Assembly: GCF_050948215.1 (NCBI RefSeq)
Contig: NC_135155.1
Coordinates: 13,534,001 to 13,598,000 of the forward strand
DNA length: 64,000 nt
DNA from: Halictus rubicundus
Taxonomy: Eukaryota; Arthropoda; Insecta; Hymenoptera; Halictidae
Reading direction: 5' to 3'
A program made the translations under genes and the position numbers. Of this stretch, positions 1 through 11,533 are shown in pieces. The notes below the pieces were generated by a model. The model had not been told where the DNA came from. It worked only from the letters and a program-made list of their open reading frames with translations, and made no database searches. Each line of letters opens with the position of its first letter. Positions within the stretch are counted from its first letter, which is position 1.

Positions 1-1313
1 GTAGACTGTAATAGGATTTCTCGACCGAAGCGTTGCATAATATTCGCATTCTAAAATCGGAGATTTCCTGATATCTACTTATTGAAGTTATTCGGGATTA
101 CACAAATGTTCCTTGCGATCGGTGTGAAAAAGCTTGAATTTTGCATAAATATCTGCGGTTTGTTGACAGGCGGGGGTGGTTATCGGTGATCCGGAAACCC
201 GGCAGGTGTCTCCAAAAGTTCGTCAGTTGTTGAGCGAGGCCATCGCTACCGCTGGAACACGCGGAACAAAGAAGAAGGGGTGGTAGAGGGTGGCAGGGGG
301 TAGGTTCGTGGCAATATATCACCCTCTTGTCGTCCGTGAGACGCGAGTAAGCCTGTCGGCCAGCACCCACATTCTACCCTACTCCTTCTGGAACCTCCTC
401 CGACGGAGGTGCAAGAGGGAATCGATATCTAGGTACATTCGTGGACGACCCTCGCCGAGGAGTAGCATCTCCGATTGTTGCTCGGCATCTCTCCGCCATC
501 CTCGGGACGGAATCGATGACCTGTAATCCAAACCAACCCCCCACCCCGAAGGATTATTCCGGTCTTTTCAACTTTCGGGAAATCAGTATTATTTTGCAAT
601 CTTTTCGGAGTGAATTTTTCGCACGTGAAATATGTTTGGACAATAAACAATTTAGATGTCGAAGGTCCGAAAGGATTTAGATGCCGATGCAAAATTGTAA
701 TAATTCTTCTGAATTCCAAAAGAAGTCTTGAAAGAACGTTTATGTGGAAGAGTTGTGGAATATTACAATTGTTGTTACATGCCATAAGATTGTAGCGTTA
801 TTGATAAATATGGAATCTGTAAAATAATAGTAACGATCGCTGCAAAAGTAGAACCAGCTCAGGGTTAGTTGCTGACGAAATTACTTGGAGTTCCGAGGAC
901 TGATATTTACAGTCCCGGCGATGATGTCAGGCAATAAATAAAGTGAGACAGTGGATGTTGGAGTGGAGGTTCGAGAGGAACAGGCTGGAAACCACTGGAT
1001 AGGTCGGAGCCGGGGGAATCCCCATGCGAACGGATTCGTTCCCGTCGAGTCGGAATGTCGTCGTGCTGTGTCCCCGCTGCAGGGCGACACCAGCGACAGC
1101 GGTGATTGGTCGCCGGAGGGGACAGGGGCGTGGTTAACCTCCATCGCTGTCTTTCGATAATTGCACGCCGTTCACCTGTGCGTCGACCTTTACCGCAAGA
1201 TGCTCGCCTTTCCACCGCGACTGTACTTCACTTACCTGTTCGCTTCGCTTCACTTGTCGCCTTGACGACTCATTTCTTCTCTGATACCATACTCCTCGCG
1301 CGAACACTCTCGT
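1..1313. other. Intergenic, no gene seen
   Basis: Mixed-composition sequence with only short reading frames on both strands and no domain I recognise. One copy of the dispersed TTTTGCATAAA/CCGCAG motif lies near 138-161. Confidence 0.5.
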
Positions 1314-1893
1314 CGGACAAATGGCCACTATCTTGACCCTTTGCATTGAGAATTTCTCTTCAATTTTGTTCCCGACAATTCCCTGTAACTTCAGATTCAC
1401 TTTCAAACATTGTTCCTTCGTTGGGATTGGTGATAAATATTTTTTTCTTTCAATAATTATATGGAATATAGGGTGAGAGACCCAATTACTGTGGGGGTAC
1501 CAATTACTGTGATACTTATTCTTAAAGCATATTAAGAAAGAGATTGAAATTTTTTTCATTACAATCTTTTTCAATATTTATTATACTTTAAAAATAAGTA
1601 TAATTAATGTAGGCACAGTAATTGGTACCACCACAGTAATTGGGTCTCTCACTCTAGAGTTAAATATACGTGACAATGGCCGCTCGAAAGAGCCTCGACG
1701 CTGCGAATAAATTGTTCAGAATTTTGATGCTTTGCACTGCGAATTTTTCTTCAATTTTGTTCCTGACAATTCTCTATCGTTTTAATTGTTTTATTTAACA
1801 TGTACTTTGGAAGATAGTTCCTTCATCGGGACTAGTTTTAAATAATGTTTTTTTTCAATAATTATTTTGAATATAGGGATAAATATATGTATA
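1314..1893 (+). repeat. Tandem duplication with MITE in the first copy
   Basis: The stretch at about 1320-1480, continued at 1655-1675, resembles 1676-1893. Both contain TTTGCA-TG-GAATTT, CTTCAATTTTGTTCC, a CCTTC-T-GGGA block and CAATAATTAT leading to GAATATA. Copy 2 starts (GACAATGGCC) exactly where copy 1 ends. Only copy 1 is interrupted by the element at 1481-1654. Confidence 0.7.
1481..1654. mobile_element. 174-bp TA-flanked MITE with repeated arm motif
   Basis: The ends are inverted: GGGTGAGAGACCCAATTACT on the left and the complement of GAGTGAGAGACCCAATTACT on the right. Each arm is about 39 bases and contains CCAATTACTGTG twice. TA flanks both ends (1479-1480, 1655-1656). The neighbouring duplicate at about 1878 shows the unoccupied target. 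The length and the TA target suggest a Tc1/mariner-class non-autonomous element; it has no coding capacity. Confidence 0.85.
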
Positions 1894-3093
1894 TTTATTA
1901 TTTAAGTAGAGGAAGGAATTGAGATATTATAAATAGTTTCTGAGAGTCAAACTGATCGCGGAGAATAGAAGGTGCGCCGAGATTTGCGAGGTTTGTCACT
2001 CGGACAGGTTTCGAACCAGTTCAGGCGATTAGACGCCCGGTAAAATTGGCTGGAATCGCGCGAGGGGATCGATCGCGATCGACTATGTTGAATTATGTTG
2101 TTGAGAGTAACCCGAACGGGGAATTACGTTGAATTGCATGAAATTGAGGCGGCAGTGAGAGGGTGCGAGAACCGGCCGATTCTTTTTCGGATTCTACACG
2201 ATTGAAGACGATAACTTTCCGTGCACTGGAGCGCCAACTACAACTCGCGATACTGTAAAAATACAGATCGATGCTGTTTTTCAATTTCTATAAAAAAAAA
2301 CAAACCTGCATCTGTCGAATTTTTGCGTGTTTCTCATTTTTTGTAAATAAGATTTTGAACCGAAAAATCGGAAAATATTCTCAAATATCAATATCAATAA
2401 CCGGCAATTCATCAGATTTATATCTCGCAGTGCAGCGCTCACTTCGAATAATTTTAATTTCGTCAATTTGGAAGTGTCCGGTATTTTAAAACCAGGTCCG
2501 TAAAGGGGACACTTGGGGCTACATCCTCATCTTTTTTCAAATTTTTGAAAAGGTCCCTGCTATGAAAACATTGCGTCTGTTTGGAACAATTGCGAAATAA
2601 ATGGTAAAAGACACATTTTTTTCAAATGACAATAGTTTTAGTAACTATTGTAACAATTTTCACTATAAGCCCTTTAAAACTCATTTTCACCGGCTCGGCA
2701 ATTTTTACTTTTGCATAAACATCCGCAATCTACTAGCAGTACACACGTATACTTAATTAATACTGTAAATATAAATAATAAACGTTTCGAACTGTCGCGG
2801 TCTCCGAATCGAAACGCCGCGTTTTCCAATGGGGAAAAAGCGGAGCAAAATTATGGTATGCAATGATTACTATAATTGAAATCGGCCGCTAGCAATCTCG
2901 AAGCTGAACCTAATCGGAGAAGGTGCGAAAAATTCGGATTGAGAAAATTCCCGAAAAAGCGAATTCTCCATGCAGGTAAGCATGCAGTTACCTGCGTGTA
3001 GGTGCACTTACCTGCGTGTAGGTGCATCGTTCGGGTTCTGTGGATCGGTGGGGGCGATAGGGGCGTGTTGAAAATCCTCTCTCACGGCGAGAG

Positions 3094-3161
3094 AGGAGAG
3101 AGAGAGAGAGAGAGAGAGGGGGGAAAATCGAGAGAGTAAGAGAAACAAAGAGGGAGGGAGG

Positions 3162-3215
<54 letters not shown>
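3094..3215 (+). repeat. GA-rich microsatellite
   Basis: More than 100 bases of nearly pure (GA)n on the plus strand with a short interruption. Such tracts bind GAGA-type factors and can form triplex DNA; no promoter is proven here. Confidence 0.85.
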
Positions 3216-3220
<5 letters not shown>

Positions 3221-5499
3221 GAGAGCGTGGGCCCTGCCGTGTCGCGGGATAATTGGGACACCGTGTATTATCGCTTGCGTGCCATACTTGCGGTGTGCGG
3301 TGTGTGATTGGATAGGCGGAGATGGGTCGCGCGAGATAGCTGACCCTAACTAACGTAGAAACCGAGGGCTATATCTTCGAGGACCATCTTCTCCATCTGC
3401 AGCAGCATTACCTATCCACGTCACGGTTGATGCATGGCGTGGGCGTTCCTGCGTTCGTACGCCGGGGTTCTCATTTAATTACCGTTCACCACGGCCGACA
3501 GCTTTTCCGTTCGATGCGATGCGATGCGATGCGATGCAACGCGATGGGAACATCGAGGATGCATGCACAGGTATCTGTGCCATTTTTGCCATTTTTTCCG
3601 GCGAGCTTTTTCCCGCCTTCGCGTGGGCGGTCCACTCTTCGCCGGCTTGCTTGCAAGTCTCCGGTAAAAATTAATCTCTAAATCTAGTTGACACGTTCAC
3701 TGTCTTCGTCGAGCAATGGAAACACGTCGCGTCGAACAATCTCACCCTCTGTAATCAATTTTCAAATATATGCTACTTCAAAAATATATTATTCATAACA
3801 ATAAATGTTCCGATGTTGAGTGCGACGGGTTAAACAATCGAGCAAAATCATTCGAAACCTTGCAAAATCGTTCCACGTGCTAATGTTGTATAAACTCCAC
3901 CGACAGTAAATTCCGTCCTTACCGACGCCTTGAGATCACCGATAAAATTTTCATGGACACCGATGGAACTAATTGCTTACTGTGCGCACAGGGGCGAGAG
4001 GGCCCCCCCCCCTCGCATCTAATTATTAGGCTTTGACGTCACACACTTCAGCCAATAGTTCGGCTAGAACCGAAAATGTGTGTGAAATGACCCATTCCTG
4101 CCAGGGACCTCCTTGTCATCTGACCACAATACACGGCTTGAGACATACTACGTTAATTACAATATTACAATTACACCTATCGAAAGGAGGAGAGGAATGA
4201 AAAGGGGTATCGATGCCGTCGCGGTGCGTGCGCATTCATTTGCGGTGCAGACGAGGTATCCTTCGGCCGATCCTTGCAGTCGGGAGCGAGTGTCATGAAA
4301 ACCGTGCGGCGTCTCAGAGCCGGGCTGCGGATCGCAAAAACTGGATCCCGCCCCAGAAATTGATTCCGTTCGATCTCGGGGGCACGCTCGCAGGAACATC
4401 GTCGACGTTGCACAGGTGCAGGTGTACCCGGACCCGAACGAGCACAGGATCGCAATGATTGCACGGTGACCGAGCCGCGAACGATATCGCGGATCGAACG
4501 CCGGTGCCGAAATTGCCGCGCGAATAACGAGCCGACCGACGAAAGAGAGAAACGAGCAAATGGATGAAGGAAAGTGGAAAGAAAAAGAAAGCCCGGGCCC
4601 GGACACGCGTTCTTCCGATAAATCGGTCCCGTCCAGACGGCTTCGAGGATTTTCGAAGGGGGGCCCCGCCGACGACGGTGGCGAGGGAAGATTACAGAGA
4701 TCCCGTGGAGGAATTAATACCGTGGAGCAACCGGGGCAAATAAGCGTCTCCTAGCGAATCGCAGCTGTTGGAGAGACGCTACCAAAAGCTCGGGAGCTAG
4801 AAGCCCCGGTCTGGCCTCTACGAGCCTGGCCTGGCTATTATTTTTTACGGCGCCGGGAACCGGGGACCGGTAGAGATCGCGCGGGGCTAATTCGACGTTT
4901 AGCGATTTAAACGTTTTGTCTGTGATCACCCGCAGGACGCATCTATAATCTAAGCCCACGGACATGCAACTTAACGAAACGCAGCTGCCCCGGAGAGCAA
5001 CCGAATCAGCGGCTGCCCCTGCCGAAACGATTCCTTCGAACACCATCATCGAGCAGCACACGCCGATCATCGACGATTCCGTTCGTGGAAACTCTCCCCG
5101 CTATGGTGGCTCGGAGTCGACGCGCCGCTACGATGCAGCGCTCCGTTAACCGAGCAAAGTAAGCGCACGTATGGCATCAGAGGGGTACCATTGAAATTTT
5201 ACGAAGTTTATATCTTTTGGGTGCATAGTAATTATATTGATGAAAGATGAGTCAAATTCTAATTTCGCTTAAAAATACTTTTCAGTCAAATTATCGATAA
5301 TGCCTTAAAAATCGCACAGGTCCACCCTAAGTTGTGCAGACGTGATCCTGTATAAGGGCTCCTGAAAATCTGTTAAGTGCTGAAGGCCTCTACAGATCTT
5401 AATCCGGCACTGTAATAATGTAATCTCTGTGACGGACTGTGCGTGCTGGATGGACGATCAGGTTTATCGATTTTTCAAGATACCGATTTTTTAGGGGGG
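3216..5499. other. Intergenic, no gene seen
   Basis: Contains a short GCGAT run at 3513-3540, a consensus CRE (TGACGTCA) at 4034-4041 and a GC-richer block at 4200-5150 with overlapping short frames on both strands. None shows a domain or a credible splice partner. Confidence 0.4.
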
Positions 5500-6115
5500 T
5501 GGCGAGATGCTTGGGATACGGCTTGGATTTTTTTTTTTGAGAAGTTAGAACAATTAGTTCACGACATGACGCGAAGAAGGAATTTTGGAAAATTTCAATT
5601 GGTTGGAATTGCAGAGAAAATACTAAAAAATGTACAACTTTTTTTTATATGGGCCTATACGGAAAATTCGAAAAGGTCGCGTAGATCTGTATCGACCATA
5701 CATGTTCTGAAAGTTTCAAAAAATCGGTTGAAACATATTTCAACCCTTTGCACTCGAAGCTATTTTCACTCCAAAACGAAACATTCCTTCCGACCTAGAA
5801 TATATTCTATATATTTTTCTTTCATGTTATACATACGAAAACGGTGAAATTTACTCGTACAATTATGAAGTGTTTAGTAATTTGTTAAATACAAACAAAT
5901 TTAATAATGTGAAAAATATTTTGAATAATGATACAGCAATTTTTAGTGACGCCCTACAATCGCCGTTCGAGTGCTAAGGTTTAAAAATGTTCAGTATCGG
6001 CCCACATTAAAAGGTTGTAAACAATTGCAGTTCTTCAAATAGTTTCCACGTCTTGCAGTAAACAAATTGTCCTAACTTCTCAGAAAGATCCAAGTCATAT
6101 CGCCCAATATTAAAA
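5500..6115. mobile_element. Inverted-repeat element split by a nested MITE
   Basis: The left arm at about 5505-5670 and the right arm at about 5990-6112 are inverted copies. Both carry AACTTCTCA-AAA-ATCCAAG and a GGCC-A-A block next to a poly-A/T run. A third single-arm copy lies at 35070-35215. Between the arms sits a separate TTAA-type MITE (5744-5980). Confidence 0.65.
5744..5980. mobile_element. TTAA-type (piggyBac-like) MITE, short copy
   Basis: The left end is CCCTTTGCACTCGAAG; the right end, read inward, is ACCTTAGCACTCGAACGGCG. The right flank is TTAA and the left flank is TCAA, a one-base change. A longer relative lies at 44589-45052. TTAA targets and CCC-starting ends are features of the piggyBac superfamily. 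No transposase is present. Confidence 0.75.
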
Positions 6116-7254
6116 ATGTTATCGTCCTCTGAAGAGTGTCCGAATACTGTCCGATAAAATAACAGAACGTACTGTAAAATGATAACAAATTCGGTGTTAA
6201 AACATTGACTTACACCACTTTCACACGAAATGGTTCACACGCAGAATCGCGCATACAGAAGCAAACCGACAGTCCATCGTGGTCCCCAAAGGGTTAAACG
6301 AATTGAAATGGTAAAAGAATGTCTGAACAAATTGATTAGTTGAAGGCAGTCTAAACCTCGAAACCCATATAACCGAGGACGCGCGACACCATGGAACGCG
6401 GCGGGTCAGAAAGAAAAGGAAAATTTTCCCGTGACCGGGAGGGTCTAATCGAGGGTGCTCGTCGTGGCGGGGGAGTATATGGTGTGGTATGGCGTAGTAT
6501 GGTGGATTATAAATCACGAGGTTCACCGGGACCCTTTGACGACCCGACATTCGTGCACCCCACACCCCGGCCGCACACAATATGGCTTGTTATACACAAG
6601 CGAGCGCAGTTTTCCGTGTGCGTGCGTACGCGGGTATGTACGCAGGTAACGTACACACAGGTATGTACGTACACAGACACACGTATACTCCATCCCTACC
6701 TGGACTGTGATACGAGCCGCGCACGCACGTACGCACGTACGCACGCACGCAGGTACGACACGAGGGGGAGGGACGAGAGGCCTCATTAACTGGTTATTAA
6801 TAGCTCAGCCGGCTCATATTAATGACAGACGCATCTGCTTCTTATATATCTACCTGGCTTATCCGCTCTGCCCCCGGCTCGCTAAAGGGTCAACAATTTT
6901 TTCACCGGTCCCAGAGGGGCCGCGATAGTCCTCCCGCGTCAGCTCGCGGCATAGTGATGCCCCACCGATCGCTATACGTCGCCGTCTTCACCGTCGATTT
7001 CAGACATAAATTAACCGTCCCATAAGGTGCACGCGCCATTGTTCGCGCACCCTTCAAATCGGAACAACGTTTCAAAAGTGGACCAAACGACTTCACCTAT
7101 TCTGCTCGCGGTCAGTTAGACTGCGCATCCTTGCGCGAAATAAAAATAATCTGCATTTTAATGCAGTTTACATTGATTGGAAGAAGCACTATCCATATGG
7201 AAGATCCTTCCTTCTTTAACGATCTCGATAAGTTGCAAGTACATCTATAATGTA
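6116..7254. other. Intergenic with CA/CGTA simple repeats
   Basis: From about 6600 to 6755 the sequence alternates purine and pyrimidine (GTAC, GTACGCAC and ACAC runs), a composition prone to Z-DNA. Around it there is no supported gene. Confidence 0.5.
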
Positions 7255-7520
7255 TGATAATCACCAGCAGCAAACCTTCCGAACCAACGTTGACACTTGT
7301 TGACCTTCAACACTTCTCATCGCAATTTTTCTTTGTTGTTACCATTGCATTAAATCCTTGGAAGGTACGGACGCCGCCATTTTATTACAAGAATATTTTG
7401 AACACAGACTGCTTTACCGAAAATTGTAAAAGAATACGTGTTTCCTCTTCAACGATCGGTACAGAACTAAAGGCAAAACAAATTCTTCGCAAATAATTGA
7501 TTACTTATGGGTACCCCTAA
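7255..7520 (-). pseudogene. Mariner transposase fragment, N-terminal part
   Basis: On the minus strand the terminus is TTAGGGGTACCCATAAGTAA (ending at 7520, followed by TA), the same family as the element at 52638-52882. Inward, near 7255-7300, a frame reads CQRWFGRFAAGDYHTL, the helix-turn-helix signature of mariner transposases (CQRWF-x-RF-x-x-GD/N). Stops and frameshifts separate it from any start codon. The remainder of the element is missing, so this is a dead relic. Confidence 0.75.
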
Positions 7521-8690
7521 TATGTTACTTTTAAGGACAAAATTATATCGTGGCGAAGTATAAAAACGTTTTCACAATGTTCTACTCGCTGTTTGTGTAT
7601 GTTGATCGTGTCGTTGAAGGGACTCTTCCCGTTTCAGTTTGTCAAACACGGTCCCAGTGGTGGCTATAGACAGCGTGCGCCGTGTGCAGTTGCAGGACCG
7701 TTGCAACTGCAACGTGTTTCGCTCGCGTCACTCTGTGACAGCGGAAAGACGGCTATTTGTGGATGCTGTCTCGCTCTGCGAATTCCCTGTCACGATGCGA
7801 CCGGCTGCGAGACAAACCGCTGTCAAATTACACGTCCCCGTGCAGGTAGTTAAAGGTTAATCTGGAAACGAGTCTGCTGAGTGAATATCAGAATCTAACG
7901 TAATTCATAGTAAAGCGACGCCGAGACGTTCGCTCCTGTGAACGGTGACCTTTTCACCTGGGCTCGCGGGAGGCCATTTTCGCAAACGTGATTAAACGAT
8001 TTCACCTCGATCCCCAACTAATTACCACGTTCCTGGAAACGTATCGAGGAACGTTGGTTAACGACGTCGTGTTAATCAACGATAAATTCATTATTGTGCA
8101 GACAGCTGTTGCGGTTATTCTTTGTCGAGCTTGGCGAGGTCTTTTTCGGAATACAATCGGGAAAATCATGTTTACGCAACCTCGCACGCTTTTCATTGGT
8201 TCCGCGTAAATAACCTGTGCTACACATCGTTTCATTATAATAGTTTCGAACAGAGAATAAATGCAGAATAAAAAGTTGTCTACATCGATTGTAACGAACG
8301 GAGGTTCAATTAAATTGTGTTTCTTCTCTGTAGTAATTTTCATAAATCGCCAGGAACGTCATTTCTTCACAATTTTAGATAGTCGTTTCTGTCAAAAATT
8401 AATAAAATCCGCAGTCTAGTTGTGAATCACGAAGATCGTGTTGTTGTGAATTTCGTTTACCATAGTCTCACCGGTGTGAACCGATCCGCCAGTACAGATA
8501 ACCCGCGGATGATTAGGGGAAGCCTTGAGAGATTCGTCGCCGCGCTGGATCCCGTCAGGATCCATGATCCACGGTGCACACGCAGCAGCACACGCGTGCG
8601 TGCCGATCGTCCCGGCACACCGGCGATGTTCTCTCGTGCGGTACGCGTCTACGGAGTGTGGGAACACGGGTCGAAACGTAGAGAAACGGC
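7521..8690. other. Intergenic, no gene seen
   Basis: Short unrelated frames only. One copy of the ATCCGCAGTCTAG motif lies near 8406-8420. Confidence 0.4.
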
Positions 8691-8699
8691 GGGAGAGAG

Positions 8700-8958
8700 C
8701 GACGAAAGGAGCAAAGAAAAAAAGAAGAAGAAGAAGAGGAACTCTCGAAGAAACAAAAAGCACAAAAAAGAAAACAAACGAACCACAAGACACGGTGTGG
8801 TGAGTGGACAGCAACGGGGAACGAAGGCGAGAAAGAGATCGAACCGAGAGAGTACCGAACAGAACGCGTCTGCACAGACAGAAAGCGTGCAACGACGACG
8901 AGGACGAAGAACCACAGACTAAGAAGAAGAAGAAGAAGAAGAAGACGACGACGAAGAA

Positions 8959-8993
<35 letters not shown>

Positions 8994-9005
8994 AGACGCG
9001 AGCGA
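8700..9005 (+). repeat. 300-base purine tract ending in (GAA)n
   Basis: The plus strand is strongly purine-biased and ends in (GAAGAA)n at about 8918-8998. It produces a misleading lysine/glutamate frame on the plus strand and a leucine/serine/phenylalanine frame on the minus strand, neither of which is a believable protein. Confidence 0.8.
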
Positions 9006-9662
9006 AAAGATAGAAGGGAGGAGGAGGGTAGCATTTAATCAGAGCCCACGGTTGAAGTGCACGCCGCGCGCAAGTGTATGTATATAGAAGCGGTGTGTAT
9101 GGCTCGGTTAGTTTTTGCTTGGGAGGTTGCTTGGAAATTGGCGCCAAATTAGTAAGGAGGACGAGGCGAGGCTCACGGTGCCTTGGGCTGCGTGACGCGA
9201 GACATTAAAAGTAACCTCTGCTCTCTGCTACACCCCCGTCCCTCCGTCTCTTCGAAATCCTCTGCTTTCCTTTCCCCCTCTCTCTTTCTCTCTCTCTCTC
9301 TCTCTGTTTCTCTCCGTCTCCGTTCATGTTCTCCGTCTTTATCCTTCCTCCTCAGGGTTCATCCTCGTCCTTCCTCGGGCTGGTCTCGCTCCACAGGCTG
9401 ATCCTCGACCGCCTCGCTCCCTCGATCATCTCTCGGCTCCTTTTTTTCGGTGCGCGCCGCGCCGGTTTCGTGTGGCTCGTTTCTTCGCCGACATCGCGCG
9501 GCCACGGCCAACTACACCACCTCCACGATCATCGGATGCCGGCAGCTTAGAACACTCTCTCTCTCTCCCTCTCGTCTTTCTCTCCCGCTCCGTCTCTCGG
9601 ACATCACGGCAATCACGGCCGTCCGTCGAAAAAACGAACGAGAAACCGGAGAATCGCACTTG

Positions 9663-9723
<61 letters not shown>

Positions 9724-10170
9724 AAGTCTTGTGCACCTGAGCACACCGGACAACCCGTGATAGCGGCCGAGGTGGTCGTTGTCGAAAATTGGTATCACGC
9801 CAACCAACGCAACGGTCCCCTGGAAAGGGCCCACGACCCGGCCCACGGATGCTTCTTGCGAGCCCGACGCCACCATAGAGCACGAAACCAACTGGATTGC
9901 CGGAGCCGGGACCAAAAGTTACCGGAGTCTCTCACGGGACGCCAAGGGATCGCTTTTTAAGCCCGTGAGAACCGGGAACGTGGGACCACCGAATTGGAGC
10001 AACCTTCCTTTCGGACCTTGCTCCTGCGTAGATTCTTTGTCTTCAGGGGTTTCGGGGATGCGTGGTTCTTCGGACGTACGCGGATGACACTTTGTCTATC
10101 TTTCAGCCGCTGCCCCGTGACTTTCATCGGGGCGAACTTCCTATTCGGCTTGTAATTTTTATAAAACCAC
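9006..10170. other. Intergenic, CT- and GA-rich
   Basis: Contains (CT)n at 9275-9305, CT-rich DNA at 9555-9595 and (GA)n at 9666-9718. The GC-rich block at 9730-10080 is open in one plus-strand frame (9779-10087), but I recognise no domain and see no supporting splice sites. Confidence 0.4.
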
Positions 10171-10172
10171 CT

Positions 10173-10613
10173 GTAACAGAACGTTTGAAAAAGAATTAGC
10201 GGTTGCTGAAGAAGCATAATGTTGTCTCTAAGACGCTCGAAGAAGAATTAATACCGAGGAAGCATAGAATTGTCTCGGACGATTGAAGAAGGATAAATAT
10301 CGAACAAGCGTCACAGAACGTTTGAGAAAGAATTAGCAGTTGCTGAAGAAGCATAATGTTGTCTCTAAGACGCTCGAAGAAGAATTAATACCGAGGGAGC
10401 ATGGCATTGTCTCGGACGATTGAGGAAGAATAAATATCGAACAAGCGTCACAGAACGTTTGAAAAAGAATTAGCAGTTGCTGAAGAAGCATAATGTTGTC
10501 TCTAAGACGCTCGAAGAAGAATTAATACCGAGGGAGCATAGCATTGTCTCGGACGCTTGAGGAAGAATAAATATCGAACAAGCGTAACAGAACGTTTGAA
10601 AAAGAATTAGTAG
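10173..10613 (+). repeat. Satellite A: three 137-bp units
   Basis: ACAGAACGTTTGA recurs at about 10176, 10313, 10449 and 10587 (spacing 136-138). Each unit is made of three roughly 46-base monomers beginning TCTCGGACG or TCTAAGACG followed by GAAGAAGAATTA-like sequence. The array runs directly into satellite B, which uses the same monomer. Confidence 0.9.
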
Positions 10614-10639
10614 ATTAAGAATTTAAGTAAGAATTAGCA

Positions 10640-11160
10640 GAGTATTGTCTCCAGGACGTTTGAAGGAGAATTCGTGTTGTCGAAGCATGGTGTCATCTCT
10701 CGGACGTTTGCAGAAGAATGAGTGTCGGAGGAGAGCATAATATTGTCTCGGACGTTTCAAGAAGACCGAACATTGAAGAAGCACAGTGTCGTCTCGGACA
10801 TCTGAAGGAGAGTGTGTACCGAAGAAGCGCAGACTTATCTCTCGGACGTTTGAAGGAGAATTCGTGTTGTCGAAGCATGGTGTCATCTCTCGGTCGTTTG
10901 CAGAAGAATGAGTGTCGGAGTAGCATAATATTGTCTCGGACGTTTCAAGAGGACCGAACATTGAAGAAGCACAGTGTCGTCTCGGACGTTTGAAGGAGAA
11001 TTCGTGTTGTCGAAGCATGGTGTCATCTCTCGGACGTTTGCAGAAGAATGAGTGTCGGAGTAGCATAATATTGTCCCGGACGTTTCAAGAAGACCGAACA
11101 TTGAAGAAGCACAGTGTCGTCTCGGACGTTTGAAGGAGAATTCGTGTTGTCTCTCGGACG
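10640..11160 (+). repeat. Satellite B: 140-bp units of the same 46-bp monomer
   Basis: GGACGTTTGAAGGAGAATTC recurs near 10655, 10845, 10985 and 11125. The spacings of 140 are three monomers and the first, 190, is four. Because 140 is not divisible by 3 and the minus strand lacks stops in all frames, frames of 77-147 codons appear there; they are artefacts. Confidence 0.9.
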
Positions 11161-11533
11161 TACCGCCGGGAGCCAAGGGACTAGGAAGAAGAGTTTGGCA
11201 GGCTTAAGACAAAAGGTGATTAGGATACGCGCAGTCGATGGTGGTTTATAAAGACCCCCATAGCGTGGCGTGATGAGGTCAAGCAGCAGGGAGTCATCCG
11301 TATACCGAGGACCGATCAAAAACTTATCCTTGCGACGTGATATACTGCCCGCAGATGCCTGCCAACCTCTTTCTCCCTCCTTCTGCTCCCTCTGTTCGAC
11401 GACCTGGCCCAGACCTGGCTGACTACCAAAGCGGATGCTTCAACGTCAGCGATGGACTCTGGACTAGGGTCGTAAATACAGTTCAAACTTCGAATCGTAT
11501 CGCATACAATAATCGACGGCAGGCTTTAACCCA

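Noticed and set aside
8416..9147. 243-codon minus-strand frame, Leu/Ser/Phe-rich
   Set aside because: It is the translation of the purine tract's complement; low complexity and no domain.
10623..11319. Minus-strand frames of 77-147 codons with repeated peptide sequence
   Set aside because: They lie wholly in the 140-base satellite, rotate through frames unit by unit and encode the same peptide in different phases, so they are repeat artefacts.
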